Shown here: one piece after another, positions 1 through 10,163 of the stretch
Layout of the letters: each line of letters opens with the position of its first letter
Numbering within the stretch: the stretch's first letter is position 1
NCBI GenBank assembly: GCA_016288855.1
Contig: JAEELJ010000051.1
Location: 62,001-126,000 of the forward strand
Origin: Acholeplasmatales bacterium
GTDB lineage: Bacteria > Bacillota_I > Bacilli_A > Acholeplasmatales > Anaeroplasmataceae
Direction: 5' to 3'
DNA: 64,000 nucleotides
Program-made: the position numbers and the translations under genes
Notes under the pieces: model-generated
Databases searched by the model: none
Told to the model about the DNA's origin: nothing
What the model saw: only the letters and a program-made list of their open reading frames with translations

Positions 1-386
1 ATCGCAACAACAATACATTGATTACCATATTTTAAGGCACCTTCTCTTATTAGTTCAGGATTATGAACAGCACTAGAGTTAATAGAAACCTTATCAGCAC
101 CTGCCATTAGGATATCATGTATATCATCTATTGTTCTAATTCCGCCACCTACTGTTAATGGAATAAAAACATTAGCTGCAGCATTTTTTATTACATCTAT
201 AAGTATACCTCTTTTTTCATGAGAAGCAGTAATATCTAAGAAAACTACTTCATCAGCACCTAATTCAGAATAAGCCTTAGCCTGTACTACAGGATCACCA
301 GCATCAATTAGATTTAAGAAATTAACTCCCTTAACAACTCTACCTTCCTTTAAATCAAGGCATGGTATGATTCTTTTAGTTAACAT
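1..386 (-). CDS. hisF: imidazole glycerol phosphate synthase subunit HisF (C-terminus cut by window edge)
   Basis: Minus-strand reading from ATG at 386 gives [13 protein letters not shown]..., the HisF N-terminus; follows hisA in his operon order. Not in the ORF track because partial. Confidence 0.93.
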   Translation of the reverse strand, partial: MLTKRIIPCLDLKEGRVVKGVNFLNLIDAGDPVVQAKAYSELGADEVVFLDITASHEKRGILIDVIKNAAANVFIPLTVGGGIRTIDDIHDILMAGADKVSINSSAVHNPELIREGALKYGNQCIVVA

Positions 387-395
387 ATATGCCTC

Positions 396-1103
396 CTAAC
401 CCTCATAGCTTAATGCTTCTTTTAATTTTATTTCACCAGCATATAATGATTTGCCTAATATTATACCCTCACAGCCAATATTTTTAGCTGCTTTTACATC
501 TAAAATAGACTTAGCTCCACCTGATGCAACAATATTCATACCAGTCTCAAGAACCATCTTCTTAGTTTGTTCCTGATTAATTCCTTCTAAAGTACCATCT
601 TTAGAAATATCAGTAAAAATAATTGTTTTAATACCAATCTTTTTTAAATCAAGTGCAAAATCTATTGCGTATAAATTAGTATCCTTAAGCCAACCGTGAG
701 TTTTAACCATCATATCACAACAATCAATACCAACAACTATTTTATCAGAACCAAATTTATCTACTGCTTCCTTAACAAAATCTAAATTTAATGCACTAGA
801 GCCTAAAATAACTCTTTCTAGTCCTAAGTCTAATAAAGTTTTAATATGCTCAATTGTTCTAATTCCTCCACCAAGCTCTGCTTTAATACCTGTTGAAAGA
901 ATCTGTTTTACAGCTTCAAGGTTTTCGAATTTTCCATCCTTAGCACCATCTAAATCAACTAGATGTAAGAATGTTGCACCTTCATTTTTAAATTGTAAAG
1001 CCACTTCCTTAGGAGTGCCATAATTAGTTACTTGGTTATAATCACCTTTATATAATCTAACTGCATTTCCTAAATGTAAATCGATTGCTGGATATATTTT
1101 CAT
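396..1103 (-). CDS. hisA: phosphoribosylformimino-5-aminoimidazole carboxamide ribotide isomerase HisA
   Basis: MKIYPAIDLHLGNAVRLYKGDY..., typical HisA. The ORF track start at 1118 translates the SD (TTGGAG...); ATG at 1103 is preferred. Confidence 0.95.
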   Translation of the reverse strand: MKIYPAIDLHLGNAVRLYKGDYNQVTNYGTPKEVALQFKNEGATFLHLVDLDGAKDGKFENLEAVKQILSTGIKAELGGGIRTIEHIKTLLDLGLERVILGSSALNLDFVKEAVDKFGSDKIVVGIDCCDMMVKTHGWLKDTNLYAIDFALDLKKIGIKTIIFTDISKDGTLEGINQEQTKKMVLETGMNIVASGGAKSILDVKAAKNIGCEGIILGKSLYAGEIKLKEALSYEG

Positions 1104-1104
1104 T

Positions 1105-1713
1105 TTATAATTCTCCAAAATTCCTTAAGATTTGTAATCCAACATCACCTGATTTTTCAGGGTGAAATTGAGTAGCATAAACATTACCACGTCTAACTGC
1201 AGATACATAATTTATGCCTGCATAATTAGTCATAGCAATCGCATCACTACTTGAAGGGCAATAATAAGAATGTACAAAATATACATACTTTCCATCTAAT
1301 CCCTTCAATAATGGATTATCATCAACTACTTTAATTTGATTCCATCCCATATGGGGAATCTTATATTTAACTCCATTATTTAAATCATTAAAACGAATTA
1401 TTTCTCCCTTTAAGATACCCAAGCCTTCATGAGTACCATATTCATAATCACGTTCAAATAACATTTGCATTCCAACGCAAATACCTAATATTGGAGTATT
1501 CTTTTTAAAAGCTTCATCTATAACTTTATCAAATCCATAACTACGGAATGTGTTAATAGCATCACTAAATGCACCAACACCTGGTAATATTATCTTATCA
1601 GCTGATAAAATAATATCCTTATCAGATGTAATTACATTATCTAATCCTAAATGATCTAATGCATTCTTTACAGAGCCTAGATTACCGATGCCATAGTCCA
1701 TTATAGCAATCAT
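1105..1713 (-). CDS. hisH: imidazole glycerol phosphate synthase subunit HisH
   Basis: MIAIMDYGIGNLGSVKNAL, GICVGMQMLFE glutaminase motif, ATQFHPEKSG. Confidence 0.96.
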   Translation of the reverse strand: MIAIMDYGIGNLGSVKNALDHLGLDNVITSDKDIILSADKIILPGVGAFSDAINTFRSYGFDKVIDEAFKKNTPILGICVGMQMLFERDYEYGTHEGLGILKGEIIRFNDLNNGVKYKIPHMGWNQIKVVDDNPLLKGLDGKYVYFVHSYYCPSSSDAIAMTNYAGINYVSAVRRGNVYATQFHPEKSGDVGLQILRNFGEL

Positions 1714-2300
1714 TAAATCACACCCTTTGTAGTAAGGCTTCCTTTGATGTCAGAATTAATTTTAACTGCATCTCTTAAGCACTTAGCTAAAGATTTAAAC
1801 ATAGCTTCAATAATATGATGAGCATTGTTTCCTCTAAAAATAACAAAATGAAGATTAATCATTGCATTATCCGCAAATGATCTAAAGAATTCATCTGTTG
1901 TTTGAGTTTCAAAATCACCACATTTATCACAATCAAATGTAGCATCAGATTCATAATATGCTCTACCACATAAATCAACAGCACACATTACAAGTGCATC
2001 ATCCATTGCCATTGTAAATGATGAATATCTTTGAATACCATCTTTGCTTGATAAAGCTTCTTTAAAAGCCATACCTAAAACAATACCTGAATCCTCAACT
2101 GAATGATGTGTATCTACATTTAAATCACCCTTGCATTCAAAATCAAGGTTAAAACCTCCATGCTTTGCTAAGGTATTTAACATATGATCAAAAAAGCCAA
2201 TTCCTGTATTAAGATTAGCTTTTCCTTCGCCATCTAGCTCAAGCTGGCACTTAATATCAGTTTCTTTAGTTGTTCTTTTAATTATGCCACTATTTCGCAT
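1713..2300 (-). CDS. hisB: imidazoleglycerol-phosphate dehydratase HisB (monofunctional)
   Basis: R...T.ET.I, GIGFFDHML, DTHHSVEDSGI, NAHHIIEAMFK. Confidence 0.96.
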   Translation of the reverse strand: MRNSGIIKRTTKETDIKCQLELDGEGKANLNTGIGFFDHMLNTLAKHGGFNLDFECKGDLNVDTHHSVEDSGIVLGMAFKEALSSKDGIQRYSSFTMAMDDALVMCAVDLCGRAYYESDATFDCDKCGDFETQTTDEFFRSFADNAMINLHFVIFRGNNAHHIIEAMFKSLAKCLRDAVKINSDIKGSLTTKGVI

Positions 2301-3315
2301 TTCTTAATACCTCCAAGAATTTATCATTTTCTTCTTTTGTTCCAATACAAGGTCTATAAGTACCTTCCTTAAAACGTCTTATATAAATTTTATTTTCTAA
2401 TAATTTTTGATAATATTTATCATCCATATTCATGTATATGAAATTTGCCTCTGTAGGATATACCTTAAAACCCATAGACTTTAATTCATTATAAACTCTA
2501 TCTCTTTCGCTTTTGATTAAATCTAATTGTGGCTTATATAAATCAGCATTTTCAATTGCAATCTTAGCCATAATTTGAGACATTGTTGTTACTGAATATG
2601 GATCCTTAATACAATTAATCATATCAATGTTATCTTTATTTGATATTGCATACCCAACTCTTAAAGAAGGTAATGCCATATCCTTAGAGAATGTTCTATA
2701 AGCAATAACATTATCATATTCCATAGCAATCTTAGTATAATCATTTGAAGCAAAATTAATATATGCTAAATCTAATAAAACTAACTTATTAGTTGATTCA
2801 ATTAATCTTCTAATTTCTTCTTCAGTAAAATATTGACCTGTTGGATTATTAGGCGAGCATACAACAACCGCTTTTGCATCGCTTGTTTTGATTTTTTCTA
2901 TCATTTCATCAATAGAAAATCTCATGTTTTCATCCCCATAAACAGATTCATATGTAGCATTGCATAATGTTGCAAATACCTTATACATAGAAAATGCAGG
3001 TGTGAAACCTAAAATCTTTTCTCCTGGTTCTAAAACTGCTTTAAATGTAGATGATAATAATTCATCTGAACCAACTCCAACTGTAACATTTTCTGGATTA
3101 ACTCCAAAATGCTTTGCAATTGCAGCATCTAATTCTCTTTCATCCATATCTGGATAACGATTAAATTCAATTTTTTTTATTGCTTCATTGAATAATTCTA
3201 TTATTTTCTTAGGTGGCTGATAAGGGGATTCATTTGCATTAAGAATAATACCATCAGTAATTAAAGTTGAGTGATATACTTCCATATCAGCAAATGACTT
3301 TTTCATATACTTCAT
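2290..3315 (-). CDS. hisC: histidinol-phosphate aminotransferase HisC
   Basis: NANESPYQPP, VVVCSPNNPTGQYF, YRTFSKDMALPSLRVGYAI; overlaps hisB by 11 bp. Confidence 0.94.
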   Translation of the reverse strand: MKYMKKSFADMEVYHSTLITDGIILNANESPYQPPKKIIELFNEAIKKIEFNRYPDMDERELDAAIAKHFGVNPENVTVGVGSDELLSSTFKAVLEPGEKILGFTPAFSMYKVFATLCNATYESVYGDENMRFSIDEMIEKIKTSDAKAVVVCSPNNPTGQYFTEEEIRRLIESTNKLVLLDLAYINFASNDYTKIAMEYDNVIAYRTFSKDMALPSLRVGYAISNKDNIDMINCIKDPYSVTTMSQIMAKIAIENADLYKPQLDLIKSERDRVYNELKSMGFKVYPTEANFIYMNMDDKYYQKLLENKIYIRRFKEGTYRPCIGTKEENDKFLEVLRNAK

Positions 3316-3320
3316 ATGTA

Positions 3321-4610
3321 TTACTCATCCTTTCTTACTGCAGCAGATAATGCATGCATTGTTAATCCTTCAAGTTTTGCAAATGTATCAACATCATCAG
3401 CAAGCTGTAATGCAGCTTCTTTATTTAATTTTTGTAAAGATGTTCTCTTTATAAAATCTTCAACACCAAGTGGTGAAAAGAATTTAGCTGTTGCAACAGT
3501 AGGTAATACATGGTTTGGACCAGCCATATAATCACCATATGATTCAGCTGAATAATGACCCATAAAAATAGCACCAGCATTCTTAATTAAAGGTAATGCC
3601 TTTTCAGGCTCATCCATTGCAATCTCTAAATGCTCAGGAGCTTGAATATTAACATATTTAGCTGCCTCTTCAATAGACTTTACTACAATGATTTTACTCC
3701 AATCAGTTAAAGACTTTTCTAAAATGTCTTTTCTTGATGCTTCTTTTAAATATTCTTCTACTTGATTTCTTACTTCAATAGCTTTAGCCATATCAGTAAC
3801 AAATAATGTTGATGAAGCTAAGACATCGTGCTCTGCTTGAGCCATAAGGTCAGCTGCTGCAAACTTTGGATGAACTGTTTCATCAGCAATAATAGTAATT
3901 TCTGATGGACCTGCAATTGAATCAATTCCAACTAAGCCATAAACTTCTCTTTTAGCTAATGCAACAAAAATATTACCAGGTCCAACAATTTTATAAACCT
4001 TTGGAATAGATTGTGTTCCATATGCTAATGCAGCTATAGCTTGAGCTCCACCAATTTTATAAACATGGTCAACACCACATACATACGCAGCTGCTAAAAC
4101 AACAGGATTAACAACACCATTTACAGCAGGTGTAACCATATCAATTTCTTCACATCCTGCAACCTTAGCAGGTAATACATTCATTAAAACAGATGATGGA
4201 TATGCAGCTTTTCCACCTGGTACATATACACCAACCTTTTCAATAGCTGTATAACGCATACCAAGCTTAGCTCCAATAGAATCCTCATACATCCAAGTGT
4301 CTCTCTTTTGATGCTCATGGAAGCTTTGGATTCTTTCTTTGCTCTTTAATAGAACTTGCTTTTGCTTTTCTGTTAAAGAATCAAATGCGGCCTTAAGTTC
4401 ATCCTTAGAAACTTCAACATTTTTGATATTGAAGTTAGGATCATCAAATTTTTTAGTATATTTAGTTAAGGCTTCATCACCATTTAAAGCTATATCATTA
4501 ACAATAGCTTTTACAGTATCAGAGAAATCCCCTGAATTAACTGCTCCACGCTTCTTAAGCACATTGAAGAACTCTTTAATGTCAGATTCCTTTTCTATAA
4601 TCTCTATCAT
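3321..4610 (-). CDS. hisD: histidinol dehydrogenase HisD
   Basis: VGVYVPGGKAAYPSSVLMNVLPAKVAG, GPSEI, SAESYGDYMAGPNHVLPT. Confidence 0.97.
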   Translation of the reverse strand: MIEIIEKESDIKEFFNVLKKRGAVNSGDFSDTVKAIVNDIALNGDEALTKYTKKFDDPNFNIKNVEVSKDELKAAFDSLTEKQKQVLLKSKERIQSFHEHQKRDTWMYEDSIGAKLGMRYTAIEKVGVYVPGGKAAYPSSVLMNVLPAKVAGCEEIDMVTPAVNGVVNPVVLAAAYVCGVDHVYKIGGAQAIAALAYGTQSIPKVYKIVGPGNIFVALAKREVYGLVGIDSIAGPSEITIIADETVHPKFAAADLMAQAEHDVLASSTLFVTDMAKAIEVRNQVEEYLKEASRKDILEKSLTDWSKIIVVKSIEEAAKYVNIQAPEHLEIAMDEPEKALPLIKNAGAIFMGHYSAESYGDYMAGPNHVLPTVATAKFFSPLGVEDFIKRTSLQKLNKEAALQLADDVDTFAKLEGLTMHALSAAVRKDE

Positions 4611-4624
4611 CTTGTTACCTCTTT

Positions 4625-5248
4625 TTATTTTCTTAATTCACTCTCGAACTTACTTACAATATTCAATATATCTTCATATTTAGTCTTTAATGATGCATTA
4701 TTAACTACTAATCTAGCAGATATATCATGAATTGTTGTAACATCCTCTAATCCATTTTCTCTTAAAGTTCTACCTGATTCAACAATATCTACAATTACAT
4801 CAGATAATCCTACAATAGGACCTAATTCAACTGAACCATGTAATTTAATAATTGTTGAATTTTGATGAACAGAATCAAAATATGCCTTCGCAATATTAGG
4901 ATATTTTGTTGCTACAACAACATTACTTTTTAATTTATATGAATCACCATTTTCTTTAGGTGCACATACACACATTCTACATTTTCCGAAACCTAAATCT
5001 AGGATTTCAGTAATATCTCTATTTTCTTCTAATAAAGTGTCCTTACCAACAACACCGATATCAGCAACACCCATATCAACGAATGTAGGAACATCACTTG
5101 GCTTTGCTAAGAAAAATCTAAAATCACCTTTTGTTAAAACTAATCTTCTATCTTCCTCATCAACATTAATATCAACAATATTTAAATCTCTTAGCATTTT
5201 AAATATTTTATCGGCAAGACGACCCTTTGATAACGCAAAAGTAAGCAT
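4625..5248 (-). CDS. hisG: ATP phosphoribosyltransferase, short form HisG
   Basis: LTFALSKGRLADKIFKML..., DIVESGRTLRENGL; 207 aa short form paired with HisZ. Confidence 0.96.
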   Translation of the reverse strand: MLTFALSKGRLADKIFKMLRDLNIVDINVDEEDRRLVLTKGDFRFFLAKPSDVPTFVDMGVADIGVVGKDTLLEENRDITEILDLGFGKCRMCVCAPKENGDSYKLKSNVVVATKYPNIAKAYFDSVHQNSTIIKLHGSVELGPIVGLSDVIVDIVESGRTLRENGLEDVTTIHDISARLVVNNASLKTKYEDILNIVSKFESELRK

Positions 5249-5249
5249 T

Positions 5250-6440
5250 TTACTTTACCTCCCAAAGACGGATCTTATTGTCTGTATATTCAATAACTGC
5301 ATCATAATCATTATTTTTAGCATATTCTATTGCTTCATCTTTAGAATTAAAATGGCCATCTGATACAATAACACCATCTTCTCTAAATGTTTCATTATTG
5401 ATTGTTGCAGTTATAAATGATTTAGAATCAGAATATGATAAATATTTAACCTTCTTTAAATCAATTAAATCATTATCTATAACATATTCAGCTAATGAAT
5501 CAATTTCTAATCCAAATCCTATATCCTCTAAATCCTTACCAAATGATTTATATAAAGAATCACTTCTACCACCTGATAATACTGCCTTCTTAATTGAGTC
5601 TACATATACTTGGAATATAATACCAGTATAGTAATTTGCATATGAATAAATAGAAAAATCAAATATAACATTTGTTATTTCTAATTCTGTAAGCATTTGG
5701 AATATTTTCTTTAAATTCTTTAAAACTTGATAGCTCTTTAAGCCTTCAAGCTTTAACATTAATGATTCAATGAATCTTAAATGTCCTCCTCTAAGCATTA
5801 AATCTACTATGAATGATGCCTTATCTTCATCAAGTGTAGAATTTAATATATGCTTTAAGGAAACATAATCCTTAGATTCAATAGCATCAAACAATTTATT
5901 TTTAATATCAGATGAAATTTCAAAATCATCAAATAATGTTTCTAAAAATTCTTGGCTTCCTAAATGGATTGTAAATTTATCTACATTACATGCCTTAAGA
6001 GATTTATATGCTAAATAAATTGCTTCAACATCGCAATATTCATTTGACTTACCAATTAATTCAATACCTGCTTGCTTGAATTGATGATTCTTACCTTGAT
6101 ATAATCTTGGATAACGGAATACATCTGCAATATATGAATATTTTAAAACTGCTTTTTCATTCTTTGGATTTGATGAAACATATCTAGCAATTGAAGATGT
6201 CATATCATTTCTTAATGCAAGTACTTCTCCCTGACGATTTATTAAATTGTATAAATCAGGCTTTTGAATGCCATCAAAAGAAAAAACATCAATGTATTCA
6301 ACCTCAGGTGTCTCTATTGGTGTATAACCATAAAGTCTATAAAGGTCAAAGCATCTTTTTTCTATTTCTTTTTTAGCAAGTGCGAAAATACCTACATTAT
6401 CTCTAAAGCCTTCTGGTACATGAAGTTTATAATTTTTCAT
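5250..6440 (-). CDS. hisZ: ATP phosphoribosyltransferase regulatory subunit HisZ
   Basis: HisRS-like paralogue (PEGFRD..., LRNDMTSSIARYVSS, FKQAGIELIG) directly upstream of short-form hisG. The ORF track start at 6455 translates TGGAGG; ATG at 6440 preferred. Confidence 0.9.
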   Translation of the reverse strand: MKNYKLHVPEGFRDNVGIFALAKKEIEKRCFDLYRLYGYTPIETPEVEYIDVFSFDGIQKPDLYNLINRQGEVLALRNDMTSSIARYVSSNPKNEKAVLKYSYIADVFRYPRLYQGKNHQFKQAGIELIGKSNEYCDVEAIYLAYKSLKACNVDKFTIHLGSQEFLETLFDDFEISSDIKNKLFDAIESKDYVSLKHILNSTLDEDKASFIVDLMLRGGHLRFIESLMLKLEGLKSYQVLKNLKKIFQMLTELEITNVIFDFSIYSYANYYTGIIFQVYVDSIKKAVLSGGRSDSLYKSFGKDLEDIGFGLEIDSLAEYVIDNDLIDLKKVKYLSYSDSKSFITATINNETFREDGVIVSDGHFNSKDEAIEYAKNNDYDAVIEYTDNKIRLWEVK

Positions 6441-6570
6441 AATTAACCTCCACAATCTCTATTGTATTTTATTTTAACATAAAATACGATATATTTCTAT
6501 AAAGATACTAAATTAATAACATCAATCGTTTTAAGGAAAACGCTTACTTTTATAAAAAATAAAAAAATGT

Positions 6571-6576
6571 TATAAT
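6571..6576 (+). promoter_or_regulatory. -10 element of the protease lipoprotein promoter
   Basis: TATAAT (ATGTTATAATTG) about 20 bp upstream of ATG 6592. Confidence 0.5.
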
Positions 6577-6591
6577 TGAATAGGTGATTAT

Positions 6592-7332
6592 ATGAAAAAA
6601 ATAAGATTTTGTCTTTTTTTATTAGTATTTTTAATATCTAGTTTAATGCTTACTTCATGTAAAAGCTTTAAGGAAATGGCTAAGGAGTTAGAAACAAAGA
6701 TTAGTGAGTCCAAAATTTCTGCAAATGTTAGAGTTAAAGCATTCTTCTCTCAATCTTGGGTTTCAGAGGTAAGATTAACTAAAACTGCCTCAGGAGTAAT
6801 TGTTAAAGAAGATGATAATACATTTTATGTATTATGTAATAATCATACATTATATTCTGAGTATTCATACTGTAAGATAGAGGTTATAGATTATCTTGAG
6901 AATAAATATACTGCAGAATTAATTGATAAATCTTCTTCTTATGATTTAGCATTAATTTCATTTACATCTTCTTTATCACTAGAAACTGTAAAAATATCTT
7001 CTTCATTACCAAGAAAAAATGATATAGTTGCATCCTTAGGTGAAATGAATAAGGAAAGAAATGTAATTACTTCAGGTAAGTATAAGGGTTTAACAAATTA
7101 TACAGTTCCTGAAAATGTAAGCTATGAAGAAAATAGTATTGATTTTGAGGTTATAAGCCATACTTCAAAAATAGGTGAAGGAAGCTCAGGATCTATGCTT
7201 TTAAATTATGATTTAGAATTAATTGGAATTAACTTTTCCTCAGATTATTCTAATGACACATTCTATCAAGGATATGCTATACCTCAAAATAAAATATTAA
7301 ATTTCTTAAATGAAATTAATTTTACCATATAA
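6592..7332 (+). CDS. lipoprotein with trypsin/V8-like serine protease domain
   Basis: Lipobox LMLTSC; putative triad His (CNNHTLY), Asp (SYDLALI), Ser (GEGSSGSML). Confidence 0.7.
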   Translation: MKKIRFCLFLLVFLISSLMLTSCKSFKEMAKELETKISESKISANVRVKAFFSQSWVSEVRLTKTASGVIVKEDDNTFYVLCNNHTLYSEYSYCKIEVIDYLENKYTAELIDKSSSYDLALISFTSSLSLETVKISSSLPRKNDIVASLGEMNKERNVITSGKYKGLTNYTVPENVSYEENSIDFEVISHTSKIGEGSSGSMLLNYDLELIGINFSSDYSNDTFYQGYAIPQNKILNFLNEINFTI

Positions 7333-7359
7333 AAAATGAACCACAAAGGTTCATTTTTA
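7331..7359. terminator. bidirectional rho-independent terminator
   Basis: AAAAATGAACC-ACAAA-GGTTCATTTTT between convergent genes. Confidence 0.88.
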
Positions 7360-8265
7360 TTTTTGTATTTCTTCTAATGTATTTAAGAAATCAGTAAAAT
7401 ATTTTGGTAATTCAGAATCAAATTCCATCCATTCACCAGTTCTTGGATGCTTAAAGCCAATTACTTTTGCGTGTAAGAATTGACCATCATCACCAATTAC
7501 TTTTCTTCTTCCATAAACCTTATCACCAACAAGTGGATGACCAATATATTCCATATGTACTCTAATTTGATGAGTACGTCCTGTTTCAAGGGCACATTCT
7601 ATTAATGTATATCCCTTATATCTCTTAAGTACTGTAAAGTTAGTAATTGCTTCCTTACCATCTCTTACAATACCCATCTTCTTTCTATCTAGTGGATCAC
7701 GTCCAATAGGGGCATTAATTTTACCTCTATCTTCACTAAATTCACCATAAACTAAAGCCCAATATCTTCTTTTACAAGAATGGTCCTTTAATTGTTCTGT
7801 TAATGATAAAGATGCCATATCATTTTTAGCAATCATTAATAAACCTGAAGTATCCTTATCAATTCTATGAACAATACCAGGTCTTACTACACCATTTATT
7901 GTAGATAAATTATCAAGTTCTGCAAGTAATCCATTAACAAGTGTATCTTCATAATTACCAGCACCAGGATGAACAGTTAATCCCTTAGGCTTATTTATAA
8001 TTGCAACATCTTGATCCTCATAAACAATATCTAGATCCATCTTTTTAGGCTCAATATCTAATGTTTTAGCTTCTACATCTAAAACCTTAATAATATCTCC
8101 TTCTTTAGCTTTAGTTGATGCTTTAAAAGGATTATCATTTAATAATATATTTCCATCCTCAATTAATTTTAAGATGGCATTTCTTGTTTTATCAGGAAGT
8201 AATTCAGTTAAAACCTTATCAATACGTAATCCCTGATGTTCAGCTTTAATTTTTATAATTGTCAT
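7357..8265 (-). CDS. RluD-family 23S rRNA pseudouridine synthase
   Basis: N-terminal S4 domain, GIVHRIDKDTSGLLMIAK, ALETGRTHQIRVHMEYIGHPLVGD. Confidence 0.94.
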   Translation of the reverse strand: MTIIKIKAEHQGLRIDKVLTELLPDKTRNAILKLIEDGNILLNDNPFKASTKAKEGDIIKVLDVEAKTLDIEPKKMDLDIVYEDQDVAIINKPKGLTVHPGAGNYEDTLVNGLLAELDNLSTINGVVRPGIVHRIDKDTSGLLMIAKNDMASLSLTEQLKDHSCKRRYWALVYGEFSEDRGKINAPIGRDPLDRKKMGIVRDGKEAITNFTVLKRYKGYTLIECALETGRTHQIRVHMEYIGHPLVGDKVYGRRKVIGDDGQFLHAKVIGFKHPRTGEWMEFDSELPKYFTDFLNTLEEIQK

Positions 8266-8776
8266 CTATTACACCCTCATCCTTATTTTGCTTAAAGAAA
8301 TCTAATATTATTTCTAACACAAGCAAGCATAAACCAGTAACTAAGAAGAAATCAGCAACATTAAATGTTGTTTGCCCAAATTCAAAATGAATCATATCAA
8401 CAACACCTTTTCTTAATTCTACACCGAAATATCTATATAAAACAGTTAAGAATCTATCAAATAAATTACCAACACAACCTGCTAGAGCAAATGTTAAGGC
8501 AAAGCTTCTTAATGGCTTCTTCTTCCAATCATTTTTTGTAACAAAATATCCTAATACAATTGATGCAAGTAATGAAATTATAGTAAGTATAATAATTCCA
8601 GCACCCTCATCTAAAAAGCTCCATGCCATACCAGGATTATATTGTTTTTGTATTGTTAGAAAGTTTGGAATAACACTAAAACCTTGCTCTGTCACATATA
8701 ATTCTGTTAAATATTTAGTTATTTGGTCAAATAAGTATACTACTAAAAATACTATACCTGTAATTACTAAATTCAT
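8246..8776 (-). CDS. lspA: lipoprotein signal peptidase (SPase II)
   Basis: FDQITKYL, NPGMAWSF, GNLFDRF, VVDMIHF...FNVADFFLV motifs. Confidence 0.93.
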   Translation of the reverse strand: MNLVITGIVFLVVYLFDQITKYLTELYVTEQGFSVIPNFLTIQKQYNPGMAWSFLDEGAGIIILTIISLLASIVLGYFVTKNDWKKKPLRSFALTFALAGCVGNLFDRFLTVLYRYFGVELRKGVVDMIHFEFGQTTFNVADFFLVTGLCLLVLEIILDFFKQNKDEGVIDDNYKN

Positions 8777-9138
8777 TAAAATACTCCTATAATAAACATA
8801 ATCAACATGAGTATATAAATAAATATTCCAACTAAAGCAGTATCAAAAAGATATATATACCATAATCTTTTTACTTTACCTTTAGATATTCCATTTAAAT
8901 ATAAAAACATTGTTACAAATACAAACACTATTAAAAGTGTTGCAATAAAGAATACATATAATTTAATTAATTTTTGATCTAAAATAGCCAAATTAATAAA
9001 TACACCTATAAAGCCAATAACACTTAATACACCAAATATTATTGAGAATATAATCATTATAATTTTATTTAAAAGTGGTGTTTTTAATTCATCTACTTCA
9101 TTCATTTTTTCTTGGACTGCATCTAATAATCTTTTCAT
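8776..9138 (-). CDS. small 3-TM membrane protein
   Basis: Hydrophobic 120 aa ORF in operon with lspA and the YlbL-like protease. Confidence 0.6.
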   Translation of the reverse strand: MKRLLDAVQEKMNEVDELKTPLLNKIIMIIFSIIFGVLSVIGFIGVFINLAILDQKLIKLYVFFIATLLIVFVFVTMFLYLNGISKGKVKRLWYIYLFDTALVGIFIYILMLIMFIIGVF

Positions 9139-10163
9139 TCTAGTGCCTCCAAATAGTCAACAGCATCTTTGAAATATTCTATTTCAACTAATTGCATTTT
9201 CTCATGCCCATAAAGTGAATTATAGGCTTCTAATGCTTCATCATAATTTGCTTTAACACATAAGAAAATATCTATATTATTATCTAGGGCAGTTGGTACC
9301 TTTTCTTTTATACCACCTATAATACCAACCTTACCATCATATGAAATAGTTCCTGTACCTGCAATAGATAATCCATGAGTTAAATCCTCTGGTACAAGCT
9401 GATTATATATAGATAAAGATTGTAAAAGACCACCACTAGGCCCACCAACACTACTTTCGTTAATATTTAAGCTTGGTGTTGTTGAATTAATTTGGTAATA
9501 ATCTGAATAGCTAAAGCTAAATGATTCAGTAGGTGTTACATCAATTAATTCATTATCTCTTTTAATTGTAAAAATATCTCCATTCTGATAATTATTTTTA
9601 AAATCACTAAAGAATAATCTATATCCTTCCTCATCCTTGTTAGATGCTTTAACATTGCCATCTTTATCAGTTATTTTAGTGATTAAATCACCTGTTTTAA
9701 ATAACGATTCCTGAGGATAATAATATGTAACCATAAATCCTATAAATGAATAATCAATAGAAATATTTAACTCAGGATGTTTCTCTTGGGCATATTTATA
9801 TGCAGTAATAATTGACTTATATACTGAAGAATCATATTGAATTGAACTGCTAATAAAATATTGCTGTTCAGACATTGATGATTGGGTTTTACTTTTTTCA
9901 TTAACTTCCATTGTTTTAGAATTTATGGATGCAACCCAATTCATGAATAATGTAGTACCTTCAATATCTTGTACATAAATCGTTGAGAAACTACCTTCTT
10001 GTGTGTAGTCAGTATCAACTTTAACTATATCACTAAAGTTAGTAATACCACCTTTAGTAATAATATATTTATTTGTTCTAACTGTTGTAAAAATCAATAG
10101 GGGAATGTTTACTGCTAAAGCAATTATAATGATATACCAATATTTTTTAAATATATAACGCAT
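9135..10163 (-). CDS. membrane-anchored PDZ-Lon (S16) protease, YlbL/SepM-like
   Basis: N-terminal TM; VGGPSGGLLQSLSIYNQL (catalytic Ser), AGTGTISYDGKVGIIGGIKEKV (catalytic Lys). Confidence 0.82.
   Translation of the reverse strand: MRYIFKKYWYIIIIALAVNIPLLIFTTVRTNKYIITKGGITNFSDIVKVDTDYTQEGSFSTIYVQDIEGTTLFMNWVASINSKTMEVNEKSKTQSSMSEQQYFISSSIQYDSSVYKSIITAYKYAQEKHPELNISIDYSFIGFMVTYYYPQESLFKTGDLITKITDKDGNVKASNKDEEGYRLFFSDFKNNYQNGDIFTIKRDNELIDVTPTESFSFSYSDYYQINSTTPSLNINESSVGGPSGGLLQSLSIYNQLVPEDLTHGLSIAGTGTISYDGKVGIIGGIKEKVPTALDNNIDIFLCVKANYDEALEAYNSLYGHEKMQLVEIEYFKDAVDYLEALE

Noticed and set aside
2960-3157. Plus-strand ORF inside hisC, and similar antisense ORFs (3316-3531, 4339-4683, 5037-5363, 5398-5631, 6191-6376, 6264-6446, 11612-11821, 15210-15407, 19550-19903, 20718-20948, 23982-24203, 26237-26458, 28741-28941, 33969-34244, 34981-35274, 36843-37043, 38388-38657, 39486-39761, 41488-41844, 42370-42609, 46174-46374, 47672-47866, 54796-55050, 57947-58312, 59344-59526, 59848-60138, 62201-62683)
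   Set aside because: Opposite real genes, low-complexity Ser/Thr/Ile-rich translations, no recognised domains; expected shadow ORFs.
6441-6591. T-box or his leader upstream of hisZ
   Set aside because: No AAGGTGG..ACC motif and no terminator hairpin in the 150 bp region.
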